Below, piece after piece: positions 18,001 through 25,028 of a stretch of 54,824 bases of DNA (position 1 is its first letter; every line of letters begins with the position of its first letter). A model generated the notes under the pieces. That model saw nothing but the letters and a program-made list of their open reading frames with translations, was not told the DNA's origin and did no database searches. Made by a program: the position numbers and the translations under genes. The stretch comes from Planctomycetota bacterium (GTDB lineage Bacteria; Planctomycetota; UBA8108; UBA1146; JAJFFE01), in NCBI GenBank assembly GCA_021776775.1, contig JAJFFE010000418.1, positions 1-54,824 of the forward strand, read 5' to 3'.

Positions 18001-20085
18001 AACGCGATTCTCATCGTGCACCAGACCAACAACTTCATGACCGGAGCCGGGGAGTCCGAAGACGGATCCCACGAACCGATGCCGGCGCGCGAGGCTATTC
18101 GGGAAGCGGTCCGTACGAGGGTGCGCCCCATCTTCATGGGCATGCTCACCTCGGTGGGCGGCATGGCTCCTTTGGTGTTCATGCCGGGGTCAGGTTCGGA
18201 GTTGTACCGTGGTCTGGGCGGGGTCGTCATCGGAGGGCTGTTGGTCTCGACGATCTTCACGTTGTTCTTGGTGCCGGTCGTTCTGAGTCTGGCGATCGAC
18301 GCGCAGAGCTACCTCGGCCGACTATTCCGCCGGGGCACCAAAGACGTCGCCGTAACCGCGACCACCGCTAGCTTACTCTTGGTCGCGTTGGGCGGGCTGG
18401 CCTCGTGCGCCGCTCCGCGGCGCAGCACCGCGGATCGTCTCGATCAGATGGTTCGCGACGCTATCCGTGTCGAGGTTCCCGATCGGCCGTGGGTGGTGCC
18501 ACCGACGACGGCGACTGTCGACCCCGTGCTGGAAGCGCGCCGTCCGGAGCTCGAGACGATGGCGGGGCCGGCGGCGTACGACGGAGCGAACGCGTCGCTC
18601 GGGGTCGATTTGCACGGGCAACCGCAGGCGAGTGCCAGGCTCTCCCTGACCGAGGTCGTGGAGTCGGCACTCGAACACAATCTCGGCGTGCGCGCCGTAC
18701 GCATCGATCGCGAGATCGCCGAGGAGGGCGTTGTCGAAGCGAAGGCGAGCTTCGACAGCGTTGCGTTCGCGACGTTCGACTTCGAGAAGTTCGATCAGCC
18801 GCGCGCGGTACCTATCTTGAATGGCATCGCGCTCGGTAGCTCAGTCAATGCCAACGAATCGGAGCGCCTGCGCGCCGGGGTGCGGCAACGGCACCAGTGG
18901 GGGACCGAGCTCACGGTGAGTGCGCTGCTCGAACGGTACGAGAACGACATTCCCAACTTCGCCTTCGCGCCCGACCCGCGCTACCGCGGCCGCGCAGCGT
19001 TGGGGATCGAGCAACCGCTCCTGCGAGGGTTCGGCTCGGTGGTTAACGAGGCCGACATCACGCTGCGCGAGCACGACAGCGAGCGGTCGCGCCATCGACT
19101 CAACTCCGAGCTTCTTCGTGTGGCACGGACCGCGGAACAGTCGTACTGGGACCTGGTGCTCGCCGAGCGTTCACTGCTCATTCAGCAACGATTGGTCGAT
19201 CGCGGTATCGAAGTTCGGCGGGTGTTGCAGGAGCGACAGGAGTTCGACGCCGCGCACGCGGAGTTGGCCGACGCAACCGCGGTCGTCGAAGAACGTGAGG
19301 CCGATCTGGTTCGCGCGCAACGAACGCTGAAGTTGGCTTCCGACCGGTTGAAGGCGGTGCTCGACGATCCCGCGTACCCCCTCGAAGGGGAGCTACTCGT
19401 GCTGCCGTCGGTCAGCCCGACGGTCGACCCGCTGCGGTTCGTCCTCTTGGATGCGGTTCGTCTGGCAATTCAGCAGCGCCCGGAAGTCAAAGAGGCGCTC
19501 GTCGCCATCGAAGACGCCGAGCTGCGCGAGCGCATCGCCGACAACCTGCTGCTCCCGCAGCTCGATCTCGTCGCGGAGTTGTTCTACGAGAATCTCGACG
19601 AGCGCGCCTACGATGGACTTGGAGGGCTCGACGGTCACAGCTTCGTGAACTACGTCATAGGGCTGACGCTGGAGATCCCACTCGGGAACCGGCGCGCCGA
19701 GGCGGAGGCGAAACGACGTGCGTTGGAGCGCAACCGGTCACTGCTCGAGTGTCGGCTGGTCTTGCGTCAGATTCTGCTCGACGTCAAAGATGCGCTACGA
19801 GACGTGCATTCGGGTTACGAGCTGGTCGTGGCGACGCAGGCCAGCCGCCTGTCGAACGCCGAAAACTTGCGCGCCTTGTTGGTCGAGAAGGCCGAACGAA
19901 GCGCGCTTACCCCGGAGTTCTTGTCTGTCGAGTTCCAGCGGCAAGATCGTCTCGCCGGGGCGGAGCGCGCCGAGTACGCGGCGTTGGTGGGGTACAACCA
20001 AGCGGTCGCCCGCTTCTACGCTGCGATCGGCTCCGCCCTGCGACACCAGCGCATGGAACTCGACACGAACCCGACCGAGAAGTAG
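15016..20085 (+). CDS. Fused RND efflux pump and TolC-type outer-membrane factor
   Basis: One uninterrupted 1,689-residue frame starts at GTG 15016. Residues 1-1105 are a complete HAE1-type RND transporter: TM1, porter domains, a TM4 motif AVGMVVDNAIVVLENI (one Asp of the AcrB Asp-Asp pair; Asn replaces the other) and a TM10 motif VVNNAILIVH. Residues 1112-1131 form a thirteenth hydrophobic segment ending in a lipobox-like LASC (Cys1131, 18406-18408), exactly like the signal of a free lipoprotein channel. Residues about 1210-1689 are an outer-membrane factor (SLTEVVESALEHNLGVRA ... GIEQPLLRGFGS). Pump and channel genes thus look joined in frame with the channel's signal retained. No obvious internal start with a ribosome site is seen before Cys1131. 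Exported substrate is unknown. Confidence 0.93.
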   Translation: MIDLAIRQPVTVAVGVILVVLAGLVALERIPVQLTPNVEDTIISVRTFWEGASPQEIEQEIVDVQEEKLQGIANVSAMTSSSLQSTGTIRLEFKVGTKKEDALREVSDKLREIPSYPENAEEPVVEASDPENRDYIAWIIFTCSDLSIDIRTLQDFVEDRIEPVLERVEGVSEINVLGGSEREVQIRFDPLLLAERQISVGQLVAAIRATNLNVSAGALQDSKSNVRIRTVSQYSSVEQVERTVIRQTVGGPIFLEDVAEVVETFKEPRTFVRSKGRTVIAINAQKEVGANVMEVMNGLQGAVKRLDQPGGVLDAHAKKLGINGEFRLTQVFDQTIYIDDALSLVQSNIWFGGGLAILMLLLFLRSFRTAGIIALSIPISVVGAIVFMVAMGRTINVVSLAGMAFAVGMVVDNAIVVLENIYRHLEMGKRGFRAALDGTREVWGAVLASTLTTIVVFIPILMIQDEAGQLFRDIALAICGAVGLSLVVSITVIPTASARLLDRGVGSGWLGRAIGVVGRPFRPIPDWIARTVHAVTGSILLRVIVVGVLTAASIGGTYALLPPADYLPTGNRNLIFGLLLLPSGYSLNQQIELARRIEATVQPYWEAGNHEVGSPEYKEAKSKLAAVPAFDFRTGKTFEVTPPPLENYFIVSFDGTMFHGGICSEPEKASDLGHLFGHATRPDQVPGVMAFAFQVPLFRVGGRSGSAVKINLSGEDLDTVKNSALATMMGLIGKAGPRSVQPDPSNFNVPGPELRVTPNRIRLAQVGLEPADVGLSVQAAGDGSVIGEYRIGGETVDLKLIAQSSVDQAQLQPFENLPLATPSGHVVPLESVASITRIATPQQINRVESERSVTLQFTPPPTLALEQAIGLVDSVIEAQKAAGAIPPDVVTSYSGSASKLSSVQKVMLGDGTFVGTVSSALGLALIVVYLLMCVLFQSFIRPLVILFSVPLATLGGFAALYVVHAYSLTNPYVPIQNLDVLTMLGFLILIGVVVNNAILIVHQTNNFMTGAGESEDGSHEPMPAREAIREAVRTRVRPIFMGMLTSVGGMAPLVFMPGSGSELYRGLGGVVIGGLLVSTIFTLFLVPVVLSLAIDAQSYLGRLFRRGTKDVAVTATTASLLLVALGGLASCAAPRRSTADRLDQMVRDAIRVEVPDRPWVVPPTTATVDPVLEARRPELETMAGPAAYDGANASLGVDLHGQPQASARLSLTEVVESALEHNLGVRAVRIDREIAEEGVVEAKASFDSVAFATFDFEKFDQPRAVPILNGIALGSSVNANESERLRAGVRQRHQWGTELTVSALLERYENDIPNFAFAPDPRYRGRAALGIEQPLLRGFGSVVNEADITLREHDSERSRHRLNSELLRVARTAEQSYWDLVLAERSLLIQQRLVDRGIEVRRVLQERQEFDAAHAELADATAVVEEREADLVRAQRTLKLASDRLKAVLDDPAYPLEGELLVLPSVSPTVDPLRFVLLDAVRLAIQQRPEVKEALVAIEDAELRERIADNLLLPQLDLVAELFYENLDERAYDGLGGLDGHSFVNYVIGLTLEIPLGNRRAEAEAKRRALERNRSLLECRLVLRQILLDVKDALRDVHSGYELVVATQASRLSNAENLRALLVEKAERSALTPEFLSVEFQRQDRLAGAERAEYAALVGYNQAVARFYAAIGSALRHQRMELDTNPTEK

Positions 20086-20099
20086 CGCGCTACTTCTCG
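20076..20099. terminator. Perfect 24-bp palindrome across two convergent stop codons
   Basis: CGAGAAGTAGCG followed by CGCTACTTCTCG is a perfect palindrome. Each arm contains GAGAAGTAG, so the efflux gene (plus) and the yceI gene (minus) both end in Glu-Lys-stop, one per arm, with 4 bp between the stops. As RNA it would fold to a 12-bp stem from either side. There is no T-run, but it is a good bidirectional terminator candidate. Confidence 0.65.
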
Positions 20100-20665
20100 T
20101 CGTCGCCGAGCTTGCGCATACCCTCGAGGCTTACGGTCAGGGTGACCTCGTCGCCGAGCATAGTGAGCGGAAAGTTGATCCCGAACTCGGTGCGCTTGAT
20201 CTTGAACGACGTTAGGAATCCAATGCGATACCCTCCCCACGGATCTTTCGCCTCACCGGTGTGCTTGACAGTCACGGCAAGCTCTTTCGTCACGCCGCGC
20301 ATGGTGAGCTTGCCTTTGACGTCGTAGCTGTCCTTGCCATTCTTCTTGAACCCGGTCGCCGAGAACGTGATGTCCGGGTGATTCGCGGCGTCGAAGAACT
20401 GGGGGCCTTTCAGGTGGGTCTCGCGTCCTTCACTGTTGGTGTCGACACTTGCCGCCTTGACGACCACCGTGACCACGCTCTTGTCGAGGTTCTTCGGATC
20501 GAACGCGATCTTGCCACTGACATCATTGAACCGCCCGAAGAACTCGGCCGTCTGCAGATGCTTGACTTGGAACATGACCGTACTGTGGCCCGAGTCGACA
20601 TCGAAGTCTGTAGTGGACACTGGTGCCGGTGCAAAGCCAGCGAGCAGAAGTAGTGCGGTCAACAT
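20090..20665 (-). CDS. YceI-family periplasmic lipid-binding protein
   Basis: Start ATG 20665 is decided by AAGGAGGC about 8 bases upstream and gives a short signal peptide (MLTALLLLAGFAPAPVS). The 191-residue product then shows the YceI lipocalin-like fold: DFDVDSGHSTVMFQVKHL, the FGRFNDVSGKIAFDP turn, SVDTNSEGRETHLKGPQFFDAANHP-type core and the VKGKLTMRGVTKEL strand. These proteins bind polyisoprenoid or amide-type ligands in the periplasm. It converges on the efflux gene with shared termination and is probably monocistronic. Confidence 0.9.
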   Translation of the reverse strand: MLTALLLLAGFAPAPVSTTDFDVDSGHSTVMFQVKHLQTAEFFGRFNDVSGKIAFDPKNLDKSVVTVVVKAASVDTNSEGRETHLKGPQFFDAANHPDITFSATGFKKNGKDSYDVKGKLTMRGVTKELAVTVKHTGEAKDPWGGYRIGFLTSFKIKRTEFGINFPLTMLGDEVTLTVSLEGMRKLGDDEK

Positions 20666-20808
20666 GGTCGAAGCCTCCTTCATTCTGGAGTAGTGGACAA
20701 GTCCCGACTGCAAGTCGCGAGTCGTCGGCAACGGCTACGAGTCGAAGTCGGTTCCTGGTCGCTGGAAGTGGTAACGATCCGCGTCCCGGCAGTTGGGAGC
20801 GTTGGTTG

Positions 20809-23800
20809 TTACGCTTTCGTCGACCCGCCGTTGTCTCTTTCAGCCACGTTGACCGTTGGCGCCTGCAGTTTGGGCAGGGCGAGTTCGATCCAGGCGCTGG
20901 CTGGCGAATCCTCCGGCTGGAAGCCTAAGAGCGAGGCGATCGTTGATCCGGTCGGCGCCGTGAAGGGGAGGAGGGCGGCGGCTAGCGCGACTGCCTCCGT
21001 CAGCGTGTCTAGGCCGGCGCGGCGAATCAGTTCGACGTGGCGCGCGATCTCCTCCGGATCGAGAGGCTGGTGCGCTCGTTGTTTGGCGCGCGCTAGGGCG
21101 GTGGCTTCCAAGAGCGCGAGTTCGACCGACTTCGAGCCGACGATCTCGATCTTTTTGGCCAACTCGATCATCGATTGGGCGTCGCCCAATCGCTCCTCGA
21201 GGAGCGCTGCGCGAGCATCGAAGACTTGCCGACGAATCGGGGCCGTGATCTTATCGCAAACGGCACGGGCCCGAGCGAGCTCGCCACGCGCCTGCGTTTG
21301 GTCGCCGGCCAGCCACTCCAGGGTCGCCCGGCTGAGCCTGTACTCAGCTTCGGTCGCGTGGTCCGACATCTCGGCGCACAGCGAAGCGGCTCGATCTGCC
21401 GACGGTCTCGCCGCAGCCAGATCGCCGAGCAGGATCTCGACTTCGGCTAGGTTGTAGTAGTTGCGCGAAAGGGCTCGTCGGTTTTGCAGTTTTTGGAACG
21501 CTTGCACCGCCGTTCGGTAGCCGGTTCGAGCTTCGATCAAGTTGCCGCGTTTGAACGACACATTGCAGAGCCACACCCGGGTGTTCATGACGAAGTCCAG
21601 GTTGTCGATCTCGACCGCGATCTGTTCAGCGGTGTGGAAGTACTTCTCGGCTTCGTCCAGCCGGTCTTCGCTGTAGTGAAGGATTCCGAGGTTGTGGGTG
21701 GCGCGTGCTTCGCCGCTTCGATCGCTCGAGTTGACGAATCGTCGCCTATTTTCCTCCCACAGATCTCGGGCCTGATCGTGATCGCCGAGCCTTCGGTATG
21801 CCGACGCAAGGTTTTGCACAGCGTCGGCGTGGATCCTCTCCAACTCGGGAGTCTTCGTCAGGGAGCACGCTTGGTTTGCCAGCGTGCGGACGGTCTCGAA
21901 CTTCCCGTGCCGGAACGCGATCTCGCTCTGTTGAACCAGGCATGTCGCTTCGGCCGCCGTGTCTTCGAGTTGTTCAGCTAGCGACTTCGCCCGTTCAGCC
22001 GCGTCGGTCGCCCGGTCCAAACGACCGCACGAGGCATGCACCCGACTTTCGAGGATCAGCCATTCGTACATCAGCCGCGGATCGTCCGAGTCGAGTTGAT
22101 CGATGACTTCCGCCGTCCGCGTGGCCAGTCGATCCGCTTCCGCCACTTGCCGCATGCGAACGTGCTGTTCGAGGGCAATCATCAGGTGTGGAAGAGCTGA
22201 ACCGGAATCTCCGAGTTCGAGCAGCCGAAGCCCCAGCTCTTCAGCGTGACGCGGTTCCGGAAACAGCTCCTGCAAACACTTCGAAACCTCGAGACGGCGC
22301 CGGCGCGACTTGCGACTACCGCGGCGGTCGAGGTGGCGAATCGCCAGCACTGCGTAGGACGGATTCGAGAATCGGTAGCGCGTTAGTTCGGGGTCTTCTG
22401 GCGCGAGGATGCCCCGCGATTCGAGTTCGTCGAGACTGTCGTCCAATACTCCGTCGTCGTCGAAGAGCCGCTCGAGCGCGGAGACCGGAATCACGGTACC
22501 GAGGAGACCTGCCGTTTCGAACACCGCACGAGCTTGATCCGAGATAGGGTCGAGGTGCCGCGAGAGGAGGTCGACGTACTGACTCGGCAGCGATGCGAGC
22601 AACGATTCGGGGTTCACCTCGGATCGAATCGTCCATGACGATCCCACGCGGCGGTAAAACCCGTTGCTCTCGCTCCCAGCATCCGCCAACGCGGTGACGA
22701 ACTCGTTGGTCATGCCCGCGTGTCCGCCCGTCCGAGCGACAATCGCATCCGCGAGACCTGGAACGTAGTCGTGATGATCAGCGCCCGGATATCGAAGGGC
22801 GAGGAACGAATCCACGTCGTTTGCGTCGAATGGTTCGAGCACAATACGTTTCACGCGAGGGCTTGGAGCGACGAATCTATCGAGTGACGTCGCGTCGGAT
22901 GGAAGGCCTTCCGAGTTCGTCACGGTGCCGAACGCCATGAAGGGTACAGCGTCTTCGCGACAACGCTCCAAGTGTGACTGTAGTAACTCGAGCGAAGCTG
23001 AATCACCGTGGTCGAGGTCATCGAGGAGCAGAATGCAAGGCGTAGCCTTGGCCGCGCTAGCGAGAAGTCGATACCAACGATACTGCTGCGCGGGAGAGTC
23101 CTCGGGTTCTGTCTCCTCACCTAGGAGTTGCGACACGAAGTAGTCTACGTTGGGAGAGCCGTGACCCAGGAATTCGGCGAGTCGCTCCCTTGCGACCATC
23201 TCCAGGGACTCGTCGCGTTGCTCGCTCTCCACAATCACGAGTAGATGGCGCAGTAGGTCGTGCGCGAGTTTGAGACGCTGGCCTACGCCGCTACGCGCGT
23301 TCGCGCGTAGGCAACGATATCCAAGTCGGCGCGACAACCGCTCCAAATGATCGAGGGTGGTTGTTCGGCCGTTCCCCGATGCTCCCACGATGAGATTCAG
23401 CGTGCCGAACTCGCTCGTCGCCGAGTCCGGTGTCGCTGAGCCTTGTACCGCCGAACCTTGTACCGCCGAACCTTGTACCGCAGAGTCCAGTAATACCGAG
23501 TCCAGTGCTGACTTTAGGGTGTCCCACTCTCGGCGGTGTAACACCGGCTTGCAAAGAGCGCGATCCTCGATCGTTACTGTTGAGGGGCTCGGGACGATCG
23601 ATTCAACTTCGTCGCCGCCTTTGATGCGAATTTCCGGTAGGCGTCTCGATCCGGGCTCACCAGCCTTGAGCACCATCAGGAACTCACGCGCCTCGTTGGC
23701 GTCGAGTTGAAACGGTCTCGGGCATGGCTCGAGAAGATCCCATGCGCGTCCATTCTCCGGATCGAATTCGATTGCGAACTTCGTCGCCGACTTGCCGATG

Positions 23801-24942
23801 TTCTCGACATAGACTCGCAATGTGAGTGGAGCCTCCGACTCAACGACCCTCTGCAGCGCCCGGGCGGAGACGTTCCAGCGGGCGGGGTGAGCGTCGGTAG
23901 AGCCCCTGTCGCCGGTCAGGGCCGAGACCGCTTCATGCAGAGACTGCAGCCGTTCGGTGGGATCCTTCTGGAAGCACGAACGGAGCATCTGCACGACAGG
24001 TTCGGGAGTTTCTTTGGGCAGTCGATCGAACGCGGGATCATTGTTGAGGATCTCACTCACGATCGTCGAGACCGTCGGACCATCAAACGCACGGGTTCCC
24101 GACAGTGCCTCGAACAGGAGGCATCCGAACGCCCAGATGTCCGCGGACGTGCGACTCCGGGCCCCCTCCAAGGTCTCCGGGCTGATGTAGTTCGGTGTTC
24201 CCATGACCGGACTCTGGGTGACGTCGTTCGGGCGTTCTTCGCCGATCGAACGGGCGAGTCCGAAGTCGAGCACCTTGACCTTGCCGTCGGCGCGGACCAT
24301 GACGTTGGCGGGGCTGAGGTCGCGATGCGCGACGCCCTGGTCGTGCGCCGCGGCGAGGGCCACGGCGACTTGACTCGCCAACACGATCGCATCGTCGATC
24401 GCCATCGGCCCGTGTTGAAGAAGCTTGCCCCACGTCGTGCCATCGATGTACTCGAGGATCAGGAAGTGACCTTCGTCCGCTTCTTCGAAACTGTAGATCG
24501 CACCGATGTTCGGATGCTGAAGCGAGGCGAGAAGGCGCGCTTCTCGTCGGAATCGTTCGATTCGGAGTTGATCACGTTGTCGATCCCATTTGATCGACTT
24601 GATCGCGACGCGACGTTGGAGCTGGCTGTCGTATCCCTCGAACACGACGCCCATGCCGCCGCGACCGATCTCGCGGACAATCTGATAGTGACGGATCGAT
24701 TCGGGGCTGGCCCCTACCGGAGCCGACGCGGCGAGCGGCACTGAAGCGGTCGGCGGGATCGCATTCGGCTCCGCCGGCTGCGCGCGAGTCTCCGGAATCG
24801 AATCGGAGGCGCCGTCCAGCATCAGCTCGATGAGGTGCCGAACATCGGTATACGAGGAGAGGATCGCCTCTTCGTCCGAGGGCCGGTCCTGGCACTCCAG
24901 GAAACCGGCGAGAGCACGTTCTAGATCGTCGAACTGCGGCAT
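20809..24942 (-). CDS. Ser/Thr protein kinase fused to AAA-like ATPase and TPR array
   Basis: The 1,377-residue product has a kinase domain at about 86-345: GRGGMGVVFEG, Lys115, Glu134, HRDLSPANV (206-214), DFG (226-228) and SPE. The usual catalytic-loop Lys of HRDLKPxN is Ser210 here. A beta-rich linker (about 355-465) is followed by a 15-bp repeat-encoded segment (481-510), then a STAND/ORC-like ATPase with Walker A GASGNGRTT (520-528; Lys replaced by Arg526) and Walker B CILLLDDLD. The last 450 residues are TPR repeats (ATHNLGILHYSEDRLDEAEKYFHTAEQ). This is the layout of large planctomycetal signalling kinases. Both substituted residues are nucleotide-linked, so activity needs testing. No membrane segment is evident. 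Confidence 0.88.
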   Translation of the reverse strand: MPQFDDLERALAGFLECQDRPSDEEAILSSYTDVRHLIELMLDGASDSIPETRAQPAEPNAIPPTASVPLAASAPVGASPESIRHYQIVREIGRGGMGVVFEGYDSQLQRRVAIKSIKWDRQRDQLRIERFRREARLLASLQHPNIGAIYSFEEADEGHFLILEYIDGTTWGKLLQHGPMAIDDAIVLASQVAVALAAAHDQGVAHRDLSPANVMVRADGKVKVLDFGLARSIGEERPNDVTQSPVMGTPNYISPETLEGARSRTSADIWAFGCLLFEALSGTRAFDGPTVSTIVSEILNNDPAFDRLPKETPEPVVQMLRSCFQKDPTERLQSLHEAVSALTGDRGSTDAHPARWNVSARALQRVVESEAPLTLRVYVENIGKSATKFAIEFDPENGRAWDLLEPCPRPFQLDANEAREFLMVLKAGEPGSRRLPEIRIKGGDEVESIVPSPSTVTIEDRALCKPVLHRREWDTLKSALDSVLLDSAVQGSAVQGSAVQGSATPDSATSEFGTLNLIVGASGNGRTTTLDHLERLSRRLGYRCLRANARSGVGQRLKLAHDLLRHLLVIVESEQRDESLEMVARERLAEFLGHGSPNVDYFVSQLLGEETEPEDSPAQQYRWYRLLASAAKATPCILLLDDLDHGDSASLELLQSHLERCREDAVPFMAFGTVTNSEGLPSDATSLDRFVAPSPRVKRIVLEPFDANDVDSFLALRYPGADHHDYVPGLADAIVARTGGHAGMTNEFVTALADAGSESNGFYRRVGSSWTIRSEVNPESLLASLPSQYVDLLSRHLDPISDQARAVFETAGLLGTVIPVSALERLFDDDGVLDDSLDELESRGILAPEDPELTRYRFSNPSYAVLAIRHLDRRGSRKSRRRRLEVSKCLQELFPEPRHAEELGLRLLELGDSGSALPHLMIALEQHVRMRQVAEADRLATRTAEVIDQLDSDDPRLMYEWLILESRVHASCGRLDRATDAAERAKSLAEQLEDTAAEATCLVQQSEIAFRHGKFETVRTLANQACSLTKTPELERIHADAVQNLASAYRRLGDHDQARDLWEENRRRFVNSSDRSGEARATHNLGILHYSEDRLDEAEKYFHTAEQIAVEIDNLDFVMNTRVWLCNVSFKRGNLIEARTGYRTAVQAFQKLQNRRALSRNYYNLAEVEILLGDLAAARPSADRAASLCAEMSDHATEAEYRLSRATLEWLAGDQTQARGELARARAVCDKITAPIRRQVFDARAALLEERLGDAQSMIELAKKIEIVGSKSVELALLEATALARAKQRAHQPLDPEEIARHVELIRRAGLDTLTEAVALAAALLPFTAPTGSTIASLLGFQPEDSPASAWIELALPKLQAPTVNVAERDNGGSTKA
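23413..23502 (-). repeat. Six-unit, 15-bp in-frame tandem array inside the kinase gene
   Basis: On the coding (minus) strand the units encode DSVLL, DSAVQ, GSAVQ, GSAVQ, GSATP and DSATS (residues 481-510). The first unit, GACTCGGTATTACTG, matches GAGTCGGTATTACAA of the array at 5411-5500 at 12 of 15 positions, in the same codon phase. It lies between the linker and the ATPase domain, where length change would be tolerated. Confidence 0.9.
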
Positions 24943-24997
24943 GAGTCCATTGTGGCGTCGGGCCTCCAGCGGGACAAGCGAGAGATGTCCCGCATGG

Positions 24998-25027
24998 GGT
25001 GATCAGTCGGGGCGGTGATCAGTCGGG
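24998..25027. repeat. Two 14-bp direct repeats with a TGATCA core
   Basis: GGTGATCAGTCGGG occurs at 24998-25011 and 25014-25027, a 16-bp period, between the stop of the secreted beta-propeller gene and the start of the kinase gene (both minus). Each copy contains the palindrome TGATCA. It could be an operator upstream of the kinase or a chance duplication. Confidence 0.5.
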
Positions 25028-25028
25028 T

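Noticed and set aside
18300..18420. Pump-channel fusion as a sequencing artefact
   Set aside because: The frame is continuous with normal codon use on both sides and a sensible linker; nothing in the sequence shows an error, although reads should be checked.
23707..24744. 345-codon plus-strand open frame within the kinase gene
   Set aside because: Antisense to the conserved kinase domain; no motif of its own.
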